From Ignelater luminosus (Eukaryota; Arthropoda; Insecta; Coleoptera; Elateridae): a stretch of 64,000 nucleotides of DNA. Below are positions 49,385 through 61,715 of the stretch, one piece after another. Made by a program: the position numbers and the translations under genes. The notes beneath the pieces were generated by a model. It had not been told where the DNA came from, searched no databases, and saw nothing but the letters and a program-made list of their open reading frames with translations. Positions within the stretch are counted from its first letter, which is position 1. Each line of letters opens with the position of its first letter. The stretch spans positions 184,798 through 248,797 of the forward strand of contig VTPC01001028.1 of assembly GCA_011009095.1 (NCBI GenBank). Reading direction: 5' to 3'.

Positions 49385-50560
49385 GCTGCCCTCATTTACC
49401 AACTGGTGTAGAGGGTTGGCAAAAGCATTTTCATCCTGCACGGTCCCAAGCCAGCTGGGTCGCTCGCTCCCTTCTTTCTCTGAGAGCAGTCTAGATGTTG
49501 TCAGCCTAGGTTGTCCTTCTTTTCCTTCCTGGTTTTCTTCCCTCCGATCTTGCCTCTAGTGTCTGTAGCGGGCACCTAGAGCCGGGCATTCTCCGAACCA
49601 ACTTAGCTGAGAGGACTTGACCCTGTCTACCAGTGGCTCTGTTGCAAGGGATGCTCTGATGGTCGTGTTTCTGATTGCCCCTTTTGGTCTACCCAGGTAC
49701 CTCATCTTTGCAGACTGGACCCTGCTTTCTACCTTGTTATTCATGACCCAGCTTTCGCTGCCGAAAGTGAGAATCGGGACGTAGGTAGACCTGCAGATTG
49801 CTATCTTAGTCTGTTCGCTCGCCTTCTGCTTCCTTAAGAATTTGCTAGTTACAGCTCGAAGCATCCTCCCGGAAGTGGCTATATGGTTGTTTAGTTCTTG
49901 AGTAAGTTTTTCATTCTCACTTATCACTACTCCGAAATATTTGAATCTATGAACCTGTTTCAGTATCTCCCCATGAACCTTCACACTATAATGCTTTGGT
50001 TCTTTCGATGGGGTCCTAAGACATCAAGGTATGGCACTTTAACCCCCACCAAAATGACATCCTCTCTTATTCTCTTAAAAGTTTTCTGAAGAGTCTCATA
50101 AAATAAACCATATGTTACAAGTAGGGTTACTTTACTCACCGACTTCTCTTCTATAGTTACGATCAGGATTCTTTCGTTTATACATGTCCAGTCCCTTACA
50201 AGGAGAGCATGTGTCTTACCCACTCATTTACTCTATCAGCTCTACCTCCTTTTTATTCAAACTTCTCATATTCCAATTTGCATTTGAAAGATCCGAGTCC
50301 TTTCCAGATCGATGCCGTTTTGTTCAGTTCGGGTACTTTCTTTTGCCTTCTTTTAATCGTTTACTTTTGGGTGTATGAGGGATCTTAGTTTGCTGGAGGG
50401 GGGCTGCTCTCTAAGCCTGCAAGCCCACTCCCCCTCTGCGTCGTGATCGGTGTTCCTGACCACTACTTCCTGAGGCGAGGACCCAAGTTCCTACATTCCT
50501 TTCTCTTCCGGACTTAGGACCGACAATAGCAGAGTTGTGGCTAAACTAGTAACAAAAACC
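49385..50560 (-). mobile_element. RTE-type LINE, internally deleted, with both end regions
   Basis: The G+C-rich block runs on the minus strand from a 5' region near 50560-50390 (CAGGAAGTAGTGGTCAGGAA and a G-rich tract) to the microsatellite tail at 49365-49384. It carries the C-terminal part of a reverse-transcriptase polyprotein, but at under 1.2 kb most of the roughly 3 kb ORF is missing. It appears to be an internally deleted, relatively young copy. The frames at 49981-50223 and 49898-50378 are fragments or shadows of it. Confidence 0.75.
49556..49984 (-). pseudogene. C-terminal part of an RTE-type LINE polyprotein
   Basis: An intact 142-codon frame without an ATG at its start (it begins with GTG), continuing in-frame from an upstream KHYS. 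It encodes the reverse-transcriptase thumb and the C-terminal region: VHRFKYFGVVISENEKLTQE matches the RTE F(K/R)YLG block, ILTFGSESWVM matches the TYG.E(S/T)W block, and ESRVQSAKMRYLGRPKGAIR and SSQLSWFGECPALG match the Q..EMR.L and LRWFGH blocks. The catalytic (Y/F)ADD box is not present upstream, consistent with an internal deletion. Proteins of this kind are sometimes labelled CFDP2-like in animal annotations. The frame is well kept, but the protein would be non-functional. Confidence 0.8.
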
Positions 50561-50574
50561 TGACTAGTATAAGA

Positions 50575-50745
50575 CGGTATCAGGAAGATAATCTTATATA
50601 CGAGAATACAATATTTGAGCAAAATTGGACAAACAGCTTTTAAGATATTGGGTTTTCAGAGAAAAATACGAGTCTATTGATTTTTTTTTCCTAAACGCAC
50701 CTTCTCAATTTGGCAACTGAATTTAGAGGCGCCCTGTATATTATC
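50575..50745. repeat. End fragment of a MITE-like repeat
   Basis: The stretch ends TTAGAGGCGCCCTGTATA, the form typical of the outer end of TA-targeting non-autonomous elements, after an interior reading CACCTTCTCAATTTGGCAAC. No matching left end was found, so only one end appears to be preserved, perhaps truncated by the RTE. Confidence 0.35.
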
Positions 50746-50749
50746 TACA

Positions 50750-51840
50750 AATTCTTGCAATAAGTTCATCAATTTTTCCACTTGTTTTGTCTTTCACTTT
50801 CACTTTCTTTGATGATATGATTCGTCGATTCTTAGTTTGATAGCCATCTTCTCTGTTGTCGTTTTTGACTAACACTTGCATTTTCTAGATGGTTCACAGC
50901 CATGAATCTCTTTTTCCTCTCTACTTTTTCGTGATTTTGATTCTTATTCTATTTAAGACTTGGAGTTGTCTGGTATCTCTGTACAATTACTGAAGTAACT
51001 GTAGCATTAGAAGACGTGTACAAATCAGTATCTCAACCTCAGTTTTGGGATTGTTAAACGTAATTAAGAAGTTTTCGTTTGATACATCGGGTTACTACAC
51101 AATTTCTGAACAGTTAACCAAATCTTTGAGGAAGTCTATTAATTGTCTTTTTGCTGAAATGGCGTTGATTAGCAATTCTCTCCTCAATGGGAGTTAGCTT
51201 TTCTTCCAACTTTGTTTCACCAATGATCTGGTTAGGACTCTTAATTGCACTCCTTTGGTTTTTACAGAATCTTGTACATATTGCCAGGTCTAAACTTAAA
51301 TGTAATAGTAACTAGGTACATAAAAGTGAATAGTGATAATGGTTAATCTGTCTTTCGCTACACTTTCCAGGTTTTTATGGACCCTCGAGATAGAATTTGA
51401 AGCTATTATCATCTTCTACTCATAGGATTTGAGTATTCTGTTGCGTAAAATTGCTATTAAATTTGCCCAGTTTTGTTCCATACTAAGCTTCTTATTGTAA
51501 TTGTTCGTTGCGGTATTCCTAATTTCAATTTATAGAATACACACGATCCGCACGTGATATAACAAAGAATCCTCTGCCTAAGACAGGGAGCTCTTGCACG
51601 TGGAAAGGACATCCATGTCAGCAAATAGTAATTATTCATTCAGTTAGCTTTTGATGTAGTTAAGAAAACGTCTTTGTAATAAACTGATTACTCATACATT
51701 TAATATGAAATTTTTGATGCATCTATAAGTTGACTTGCATTATCTTAGTTTAGGTAATTTACTTATGCTGACATGATGTCGTCGCCACGAGCAACATAAT
51801 ATCATATCCAAAGAAATATGACTAAGCATTACTAAGCATT
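50750..51840. other. AT-rich DNA, nothing recognised
   Basis: No supported gene, RNA or bounded repeat. Confidence 0.4.
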
Positions 51841-51844
51841 ATTA

Positions 51845-52188
51845 CCCAGCCTGCACATGGACGTCGATTTGACGTCAGTTTTCCGTCAGTCACTGCGTCA
51901 TAATGTGACACAGCCCAAAGACGTCATATTAAGACGCTATTTTGACGTTATAGCAAGACATCATTTTGGCGTCATATTAAGACATTGCAAGACGTCATAT
52001 CCCCGCCACAAATAGTCCCTCTAAATGGACATTTTCGGTATTATAACTAAAACGCATACGTGTTATTTTGGATTTTATTTATAAAAATACTACAGATTAA
52101 GTGTGCACTGTATTTCATTTCTATAATACTGATCTAAAATCGGTGTGATTTAAAATGACGTCAAATTGACATGCATGTGCTAGCTGGG
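51845..52188. mobile_element. 344 bp MITE with CCCAGC ends and GACGTC palindromes
   Basis: The left end CCCAGCCTGCACATGGACGT and the right end (complement CCCAGCTAGCACATGCATGT) form imperfect inverted repeats of about 35 bp, each including GATTTGACGTCA or AATTTGACGTCA. TA flanks both ends (51843-51844 and 52189-52190). The interior carries several more GACGTC/GACGTT/GACATC motifs in a loosely tandem pattern. There is no coding frame. Confidence 0.75.
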
Positions 52189-52189
52189 T

Positions 52190-54302
52190 AAGAAATTATT
52201 ACATTGTATAAATTTATAACTTTTGCGTTTAAAGAAATAATCTGAAACCAAACATAAAACTTTAAAATAAATATTAAAACACAAGTCCATAATGAAATGT
52301 TGGAGATTTAGACTTAAACCAGAGGTCTAAAGTTTAAACCCTTTTAGTGAATCTGGTGGTACATGTTTAACACGGCAAAAATGTAGACTCAGTAAGTACA
52401 CACATAATTAGATCTGATACATATCTACATAATATTTACGTAGTAATTAAAACAGGAAGCATTATTACATACCTCAAAAAGGCCTTCTGAATCTAGATAT
52501 GATTTCTTTAAGTTGGTTGGATCATTCTTTTCTGATATTCCAAGAAGATATTCATTTCTACTCGCTTGCCTCTTATGCTGAAACCTTCTAGCTTTTCAAA
52601 CGTGCAGGCTTGAGGTTTTGTTTAAGCTTATTGGTACTTGCAGACCCTGAATCCTTACAATCCCCTTGGTACTTGCATACCCGTCAATTCTTGTGGGCTT
52701 CGGGACTTTTGATCTTCTATTTTTTTGATAATTGCACACTAACAAGTGCATCCTTCTTATTCTTTTCACAAGGCAAAATGAATTTATGTTATTTAAGATT
52801 ACTTTTGAAAAGGTAATAAAAGAAAATCGAGATGTTTCATTTTCTTGTTAGGTCTGGGCACTGGACAATGTCTGCTTTAAGTTATTAGAGGTCTCACTTT
52901 GACAAACAGTTATAAAAATAGGAAGGGTGAAGGTAACAATGATTGTTTTGATATTCATCTAGTACATCTTTAAGAAAAATCACAGAAAAAAAGGTAGGTA
53001 CTAATAAATCTTACTGAAGTCCAACTGTACTTTTGCTGTTACAGTAATTTGTATGTCAAATTCTTCTTAATTATATTTAACTGCAAATAATACAGAGTAA
53101 TTAATTATTAAGATTTAGACCTAATAGTTGCTCTTATATTGCAAATGCTTGAATGGCAGTAATGCTTTTATATGTGAGTACTCATTGAAAACCCCATTAT
53201 ACAGTATAATCGACTCAAAACTGCTCTGTTGCCTGTTACATTTATAGTAATGTACTGAGAAAATTATTTTATGTAGTAGTGTTTGAAATTCAATTAATCT
53301 ACCTCTCTTGCATGTATATTGGAAATTGTGTAAGAAATCAATAACTCAAACTATTTGTTTACAAATTTATTTATTACAAGGATTTGGTTTACATCAGTAA
53401 TTACAGTGGTATCAATCTTTTTTGTTTTTTCTCGGAACATTCTGGTGAAGCAATAATTCACTGTCTAGGTATGATAATTACAATAATAATTATTAGTAAC
53501 AATTGAGTAAAGTATGGCATATTTCAATAGTAAACGCACATTATAATAAATTCGCTACTTTTACAAAAATTGGTACAACTTGAGATAATATTATTAACAG
53601 GGGAAGTATCGCATATTTTTTTTGTTAGAATTCAACTAACTCTCACTTTGTGTACTTTTTCAAGTTTTATTAATTTATTATTATTAAAAAATATTTAGGG
53701 CCAGCCTAATTATTATTAATTTCATTATTATCATTATTAATTCTTTTTTTTATTACTAATTACAGCAATATGCTGATATAAAATAAACTTTATAGAAGAG
53801 AACCTGCTATAAATAATAAAGCATATTAATATAATAACAAATCACAGACTTTTACAGCTAAAAGAATAATTTTTTTCAGACCTATACATATGTATCTCTT
53901 CGACACACATAATAAAAAAACTTCGTTCATATGAGATTGTCCTTAAATGACATCTTTACAAATTTACAATATATCAATACTTTTTTCTTAATTCCTACTT
54001 GTAAACTAAATGCAATTATGGCAACTCTAATTGTGTATTAACAATAGTTTTAATTTATGTGTGCAGAAGATATAAAAACAAAAATAAATTAATTAAAAAA
54101 GCTATTTACATATAAAAAAAGCTTTTGTATGCATGTATATGATATTAGAAATATTTTAGGCTTTAGGAATAAAAAATAGTTAAAATCACATATAATAACA
54201 ATTTGTTAAAAAATATCTATACGAAAGACCTAGAGAATTTCTAGTTATTAGTTATCGAAAACAATTGAGGGCAACTAGTATGAAATAAAATATTAAAAAA
54301 AT
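52190..54302. other. AT-rich DNA downstream of the BTB/BACK gene
   Basis: No gene is supported. This is the region downstream of the minus-strand gene. Several TTTATT words on the plus strand (AATAAA on the minus strand), for example around 53660-53680, could serve as polyadenylation signals, but they are too common in such AT-rich sequence to choose one. Confidence 0.35.
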
Positions 54303-55173
54303 TCAGTCAAAAACGGCAGTCCAACAAGTCAAAAAATTAATTAAACATTTTTCGCACGTAGTCTTAGTTCGGCAGTTGCTACTTCCTACACCTGGTATGC
54401 TTGCTGTGGCAGCAAGAGGAGAGGAACTTCTTGAGCTGAGAATTTTTGGTTTATCCATACCGGGTATTCTTACTGTTGACCATTTATACGGTAATTCTTC
54501 TACAGGCCTCTTTTTACTTTTCTCTTCAACATAAAACTTAATTAACCTCCATTCTTTCTCCTCCAGAATTCCACTCTTTGTTGGCCCTTTTACACCATCA
54601 ATAGCTCGACTCACGAATTTTCCTTTAGGAATCAGACCGTAACGTGGACTATACGTTAATTGTCTTAATACAGCTTTTATATTGAGAAGGTGTGCGCTAT
54701 TAAGTGTTCGCCTATTGCATTCGGCTATTGCCCAACGATATATGGCACTATAAACTAACATTTCGTCGGAAACTTGTAACGTATCTCTTTCCGTAATGCT
54801 AAGCAAGTCAGGATATGAAAGTTCTAATAATTCTTTTTGTCTTAATATAAAATCTGCGTTCTTATCTATCTCCAATAACAAATTGTGACGTAAATCATCC
54901 GTCAGTTCTTGTACCCAGTCTGTGTCTTTTTGGTGTTCATTTTCAACAATGGGTGGTGCAGATGGTTCAAAATCGTCTCTTCTTTTGGTTTTTACCATTT
55001 TGCAATTTGACAAATTTGAAAGTATCATTAGTAAGTTATTTTTGTCTAATTGCTGATCGAGGTTTTCAATACATTGTTTGACTAAGGGCATGTTTTGTAA
55101 ACGGACTGCTGTCGATAACAATTCCAAGGCCGTCTTTGGAGATCTAATTTGTAGTGGATCTGCTTTCATGGAA
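54303..55173 (-). CDS. BTB/BACK-domain protein, large 3' coding exon
   Basis: The exon starts after a good acceptor (TTTTTTCAG at 55174-55182) and runs open to TGA at 54303-54305. Counting from its first ATG (55169), residues 8-40 (LSTAVRLQNMPLVKQCIENL) look like the last helices of a BTB domain. Residues 92-215 form a BACK domain (LLELSYPDLLSITERDTLQV, then SDEMLVYSAIYRWAIAECNR). Next come LRQLTYSPRYGLIPKGKFVS and EEKEWRLIKFYVEEKSKKRP, and then a Ser-rich tail (ILSSRSSSPLAA). Such proteins usually act as adaptors, often for Cullin-3 ubiquitin ligases. From memory the tail resembles the insect serine-enriched protein (gprs) family, unverified. A donor-like CAG|GTGTAG at 54392 might lead to further exons. 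No kelch repeats follow. Confidence 0.85.
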
Positions 55174-58100
55174 CTGAAAAAAGAAAAACAATTAGGCTTT
55201 GCTACGATTAATTCCTTAACTACAAATCAAGCATTAAAACACTTTCGGGTCATATGATGCAATTACACTATGGTATATTCAGGTTCTGTATTCATAGTCT
55301 TGAGAGTAGATACATATAAACTCAAACATGTCAATTGATATAAACAATCCAAGCGTTCAATTTGTGTCTGTTGACTAAAAGTAGTAGTCAAAAAAGCTAG
55401 AAATGCGTTCAAAACTTGTGATTCACTTATAATAGATATAAAAGTCTGTACACTAGTAAACCAAAGCTTTAGGCAACGATACTTTCTATAAACCCTATTA
55501 AAGTTTAAAGCTTGGGGCTTTTCATTAAATTTGAAACTAAAGCTATAAAGATATTGTTTGCATTCAACCCTAAATTAAACATAATATGTTGTGCTCAAAA
55601 TGACAGGACTGGAACAAGAATGCTCAAATTCAAACTTCTATCTGATTACAGTGGTTTGCTGTTAGTTATAGTATATATTTTGAATAAATCTAATTTTCTT
55701 ATCTTTACTTCAACGAATAAACAATTTGGAAACTCTACTTTTAACAAGATAATGTGCGATATCATCAAATGGAAAACCATACTTTTTGATAACATTCTTA
55801 AGCTTGTTTGCTACTGCTATTAAGAACCTGCCAATCTGTTATTACCGATGCACTATTATTATCATATTTCTTGCTTCACTTATCACTTAAAACAAATTAA
55901 GTAAAGGATCAAAATGATATCGTTAGTCTGACATTTTTAAAAAAATTTCCTTATTTGTTAAATGTTATCATCTAGTGGATAGCTTTTGTTTTCTGAATTG
56001 ATAACAACTAGGTAAAGTTGAAAAAAACCCAGAAAAGTCTACAATAGAGTTTTATTTGTAAACACATGAAATTGAAAGAATTGTTAACACCATTGTTGTA
56101 ACTATTCTTATGTGTTGCAAGCAAGAAACAATACTAACAGTTATTGTACGTTTGAATGCCAATTTAGCTTTTGAATTTTTCATGATTATAATCATTAAAA
56201 TTATCTTTAAAAGCCTTCTTGTAAGTATCCATAGGAGACATTAACCTTTTATCAAAGAGTATATTACTTTTATAAAGTTTTTGGCTATTCCGATTGTTCT
56301 TATTGTTATCAGAATGACATATTTGTAGTTTGTAATTACTGCGCGTTAAAACTTGTTGTAAGTAAATATTGAGGAGGAAAAAACTGTATTTTTCAAATGA
56401 TAGCAAAATTATAAACATAAAGTCTTGATTAAAAAGAACTTTTCCACTGTTTCCTATTGTCTTGTTGTCTTTCATTAAATCATACCATCATAAAAAATTT
56501 CATATTTCACTAGTTCGTGAAATCTAGACAGAAGCTTGTTAGAAAGATCTTTTCATTTAATCAATTAAATCGAAATCAAAATTCTACAAAATAATTTGCT
56601 TAAACTTTGGAAGGTTTTAAGATTTGAATTGTGACAGCTGTAACAGTAATATTTAATTTAGAAAGGAAAGAGTCCATGAACGTTTCTAGTAGTTCTTTTA
56701 GTTTTTGAAATCTTCTGGCTTTCAAATTTTCTGCGTGCAGTTCATTACAACCTTTTGATGGTTTGTATGGTTCTGATCTATTCTTTGGTCTGTTAAGATG
56801 TATTTTGGTTTTTATGGTCTTAGCTTCTTAGGTAAGTTAATTCAAGGAGATTTGGAAACAACCTGTTGAAAAGGGTCGGCATATTTTCTAGGGTCATGGT
56901 CCCCTGTTTTTCTGGCTTCTTTCGATAGAGCTTTGAAAGCTCTCTCTACTGGGCAAGTATTATTACTTTCTTTTTACCCGTTCCGAAACGTCGAGGGTTC
57001 AAACTTTTGACATCCAAGTGAGGCTTTCGGGCTTTTGGAACATTCCTTTGTCTGCAACAGCAGAGGTATACCTCATGGAACTACAACACAATAATATACC
57101 ATGTGAAATGTCGCAAGAAGACCATTGGCAATCTTTACAGATAAGGCTCGAAAAGCTTGAATGTCAAAAGTTTGGACCCTCGCCGTTCCGGAACAGGTAA
57201 ACAAAAAGTAGATAGTAGTAGATGAAACAAAACAACGAGGGGCTCATGACCCCTAAAAATTTGTATGCTGACCCCTTTGCAACAGATTCTTTCCGTCTTG
57301 AATTATTTTGTGATCTTATGAGTAAAGGCTAGAAACTTTCCGGTGTTCCTTTTTCCCTGCAATCATTTCATCATTAAATGAACCATAATGTCATTGCACT
57401 ATTAGTCGCCGATACACCTAGCATTCAGACAACCCAAAATAGGTAGAAGAAAGAGTTATCAAGTAATTTGTCTTATCATACTCTTCTTGTAGTTTATTCT
57501 GGTTTCCAAAATTTCTGCTAGGGATTCGAGTTTTCAGATTTCTTTTCTTTCTCACATTTAACTTTTGCGTTTGTTTTTTCTATCTTCATTTTACAACGAG
57601 ATTAAAAGTTTTCATTTTTTCTTTATGTATTATGTTTCGCATTATCATTTTTGCAATGCATGCATATAGATAGAAGGAGAAAAGGAGAATGCTGGAAGTA
57701 GATGTACAATAAAAATAAATTGTATCAGAAGTTGGAATACACTGCATAGAATTTCTTGGCTGCAACCTATGATGGTTAGACTACTGGAAATTAGGGAGTT
57801 GTCTTCTTCGAGATAGTAACATACACTCCTAATATCACTATATAGAAAGTACTTTTAATTCTACTCTAGTTTCTTGGAAGTAAATCTAGACATTTTTGAG
57901 AAAATAAAGCTAAAGTTTCTCTTATTATTTAAAACTGAATAGTATGGCAATAATAACTTGCAGGATATTGTAGGCTGAATTGAAATAATGGTAAAATTTG
58001 AATCTGTTCAAATTTTATATTGAATCATGCATATCAGTAGAGAATATTTGTAAAGATAACCATTCTAAAGCAATATTTAACTGTTTACCTTACTTATTAA

Positions 58101-60205
58101 TAATCATTATAGGGAATTACTTAAAACGGTGTTTAAAACACATAAGTGAATCTGTAGTATGGGTTGCATAACCTTCAAGGGGTTTTCAAGATTTAGTTGA
58201 AAAATTCACTTTGTATTTGATTTATTAACTTGATCAGTATTTTTATTTAATAATAAGTTTATTCATTAAGAATCTCTAGATTCTAAAACTATTTAAAAAG
58301 GTAAATCTTCAAAAATAATTTACAATTTGACCTTGAGCATTACATTAACTTTATTATTACTATATTACTTCTGACAGTAACTCTGATTTCAATAATCTGA
58401 AAAACAAATTAGATCTTATTTTTTTAATAGGTGACATAATTATAAACAAAGATAAATGCATTTTGCATTATCTGCTTATTTAATAATAATGTGTACTTGC
58501 TGTACCTGCCGAGTGCTTGCTACTTACTGTTTATAATACAAAATTGGATTTATTTTAATAATTTAGAATTAGATAAAGAGGAGTAATCAAAAAATAGAAA
58601 AGAGTTTAAAACACATCTTTTCATCACCTTACACAATTTAGAACAATATCAATAATGTGGGGAGAACTTTTCTGGGTTTGTAACAAAATTGATTTCCGCT
58701 AAAGTTGCTTATCTTTATAAAAATGTAAATAAAATTACTAACCAAATAGTTGTGGTGTTTTTAATATTCATTTTCCTTATTTATCATCCTGTATCAACAC
58801 TACTAGTGATGCAATTTAGTGTAAGTAAACATAATATAAATGTTGTAGATACATAATAATAGCATAGATTTGTGTAATACGAACATGCTACTGTCCTATA
58901 GCAACTTAATTGTTTGAATATCTTTCTTTGTGCATTTAGAAAATGCAACTATGTAAGAATAAAACAAGTATAATTGGAAATCTGATTTGTGTGAATAACT
59001 AAACTAAGGTAAAATACCAGGTTGTCATTGCTTAAAAATAGAATTGGCAATAATAAGTTTGAGCAATGCTTCAAATTGTTATGAAACTTAACATACAAGA
59101 AAAAAAATTTAAGACAATAATTGACAAAAAATATTTTGTTAAAAGAAGTTTGTAAGTTTCGGGATTACTAAAAGTATCTTAACTTCATTGAACTTAGAAA
59201 AATATTGGATTCACTATCCTGTATGATAGTTTTTAATAAATAAAGAATTCATTTAGAAGGTAAGAAGTCTTAAATATTTTTACTGCATTCATTTAAATCC
59301 TTCTACATACAACTGCTGTACTCATGGTAGAATATCGTGATGCAAATATTATCTCAGACATATTTGTGTCTAGTCAAGGTTCTTATCAGAAATGTTTTTC
59401 TGTATAATATCGGTTGTTCACTTTGCAAGTTTACAGTTATAATTATTGGTATTAATTTTGTCAAAATTGATTCATTTTGATTTTAGTCTTATTTACAATT
59501 AAGTGATTCTTTGGTTAACAATCTTAAACATTATGAACACAACATTTTCATCAAAACCAATAAATTAAAAAATATGAATGACAAAATATATGTTATCGGT
59601 AGAAATATCAATGTGATGCTGTAACAGTTCAGATTATCTAACAGACATATCTTACCAAAAATCATATGATCAGCAAAACTGATTCAGACAAATATGTACA
59701 GTCAAATCAAGTTTTATATAAATAAAATATCAAAGTTCGAAATTGGTAGCAAAACAGAACTTATATGAAGAGTGGTAACTTATTGTCTGATTCCCAAAAT
59801 GAAATCCAAAATTTCTGATTCTTGATAAAATGTATTATCTTAAAGACTGTTGAAAATCTGGATTAGAGAACTAATTAAGCACTTTTCAAAAGTGTCAAGA
59901 AAGACCCAAAGTGTTTGCCAAATATTATTATAATCCACCTCAAACTATAGTCTCTTGTATCAGGGCAGCGGCATCACAAGGAAATTTTATTGGGCTTGTA
60001 CTAGAATTACATTTACACTGTATGTCTACTCTTTTAGCAAACATGCACATAAATTCAAAATGAGTTAGAAGATTTTGAATATCAAACTGATGATTTGAGA
60101 AATTGAAATTAGCATGAGAGATACATAACTCTAATCCTTAACTCAATAAATTCGCTTAACCAACATTTTTTATAAGGAATCTAAATATAGAAAAATAGTA
60201 ATTAC
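55174..60205 (-). other. Large intron of the BTB/BACK gene
   Basis: Bounded by a GT donor (GTAATT at 60205 downward) and an AG acceptor at 55174. Both flanking exons have the same phase: the first ends with two bases of a codon and the second begins with one. Direct joining therefore keeps frame, and any exon inside must be a multiple of three. The sequence is strongly AT-rich and holds one foldback element (56837-57306). I looked for a BTB exon on the minus strand and did not recognise one. A 114-codon stop-free minus run at about 55250-55595 has no BTB features. Confidence 0.6.
56837..57306. mobile_element. Foldback DNA element (~470 bp) with GGGTC/GACCC arms
   Basis: The left arm (56837 to about 57041) and right arm (about 57131 to 57306) are imperfect reverse complements. 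The outer part matches over AATTCAAG, CTGTTGAAAAGGGTCGGCAT and AGGGTCATGGTCCCCT. The inner part matches over CCGTTCCGAAACG.CGAGGGTTC and AAACTTTTGACATCCAAG. The spacer is about 90 bp. The 60-codon frame at 57018-57200 simply crosses the spacer and right arm. Superfamily is uncertain: the GGGTCGGCA-type ends recall hAT elements, but no clear 8 bp duplication was found. It sits in the intron of the BTB/BACK gene. Confidence 0.7.
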
Positions 60206-60333
60206 CTTGTAAGACTTCTGTAAGCTTCTTCAGCAAGAGAATTTCTTCTTATGTTCCAATTTATATCGTCTGAGCTTCCAGCACTCAGCATCGGTTCCGT
60301 TTCCGCATACGGTTCGTTTGCGACCACAACCAT
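60206..60333 (-). CDS. BTB/BACK-domain protein, first coding exon
   Basis: ATG at 60331-60333 opens 42 codons plus two bases (MVVVANEPYAETEPMLSAGS, then SDDINWNIRRNSLAEEAYRS), ending in ACAAG|GTAATT, a strong donor. The composition is coding-like and unlike the surrounding AT-rich DNA. A TTTACAG just 6 bases upstream of the ATG is a plausible acceptor, implying a non-coding 5' exon further upstream (higher coordinates). The phase fits the exon at 54303-55173 on the same strand, which is why I join them. The RRNS..EEAY..L start recalls the N-terminus of insect serine-enriched/BTB proteins, from memory only. Whether a BTB exon lies between is unresolved. Confidence 0.7.
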
Positions 60334-61715
60334 TTTTTCTGTAAACAATGAAACACACTTGAAAACCACCACTATTATTTATCAGTAACTTTTATTTTCA
60401 CGTTAATTTTTATAAACAACTTTATAAGGTTTAATACAGTTAATTTCCTGTTGGAAAACCGTTCATAAATGAAAATTACACATCGGCGATCCATATATAA
60501 CAGTATAAAGTTCTGGAGGGGATTTTTCATATTTATCTCATATCAATATCGCGGTTTTTAGTAGTTACATATTACCTACTTGAACTTAACGTATTTTAAC
60601 GTTTTCTCTCCGGTTTATCGATAGATGTTTATGTGTACATTTCAATTCAAATTTCATTGATAAGTCTTTAACCTCATTATTATAGGTCGCAAATGTATGT
60701 TTCTCATCTCATAATTATAAAACTGTTTATATCAATTTTAATTAAAATCCTAGACAGATTTTAATTATTTTTCTAAATAAACTATTTTCCCGTTTATAAG
60801 GAAATAACTTTATTATTTTAAAGATGTTATTAATCTATTGAATCGGCAATAAAGATAAGATTTCTTAAAATAAGATTCTATAAAAATAGTCCATTTAAAA
60901 AATGAGTGCGGTAAGAAGAATTTGGTTTGATAAATACCATTTCTAGTGAGTAATTGATGTATAAATAACTATAATACATTGTAAAGATTTTATGTAAAAA
61001 TCAATTGAACAGGAGATTTCATAAAAACAAAACAAAAGGTTTCTTGAGAGTATCTTCTTTATAAATTCTAATTATCCTAAATGATAAAATAAATAAATAT
61101 AACTTTACCTATGTTTTTAGCAAGTGTAAATAATTCTAAATATATACTAACAAAGATGTTTAAATGTGTTAAATGTAAAAAATAGTAAAACAAATGTAAG
61201 CCTATTGATAAAAATTGTCGAAATTTATGTAAAAATAAATTATCTTGACAACAAATAGCTAGTGAAGTCACCCTACTGTTAAAGACCCAATATAAACTCG
61301 TTTTATTAGGTTTTTAAAGAATCCTAGTATTGACATTTATAGTTTCATACGTTTCTACACATCTACTAAACAACAATAAGTTATTTCAGTTCAGCTTACG
61401 GAGGTGATTCATCAAGTTGTGTTCAAATCAATACAATCAAGTCTAACTAAATATCAGTATCCGATCGTGAGATAAATAAAATTTTCCTTATAGACAAATG
61501 TTTGGAATTTTGGAGCAGATGTACACTCAGGTGTAATCATATATCAAATATGTGTCGTTCACACAATCAATTCTGACCCTTCTAATAAGAATTTCAAAAC
61601 TTTAAGTTAGAAAAGGCCATGTATCTGTCTTCAATTGCTTTTATCTTGAACAGACCAGCGTTTTCGATCTTTTTCTTTTCACTACACTTAACGTAAAATC
61701 CTTTCAATTCAAATA
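60334..61715. other. Upstream region of the BTB/BACK gene, nothing resolved
   Basis: AT-rich sequence upstream of the first coding exon. A non-coding 5' exon and promoter are expected here or beyond, but I cannot point to them. Confidence 0.35.

Noticed and set aside
55250..55595. 114-codon stop-free minus-strand run in the intron, considered as the missing BTB exon
   Set aside because: No BTB motifs (no AH/HK..LA.RS block), ends in a stop before the acceptor, and a run of this length is expected by chance once or so in a window of this size and composition.
56164..56475. 103-codon minus-strand frame in the intron
   Set aside because: Composition is AT-rich noise (N, K, F, L) with no domain; not part of the BTB/BACK gene by any visible splice site.
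57018..57200. 60-codon plus-strand frame in the intron
   Set aside because: It crosses the spacer and right arm of the foldback element and has no independent support.
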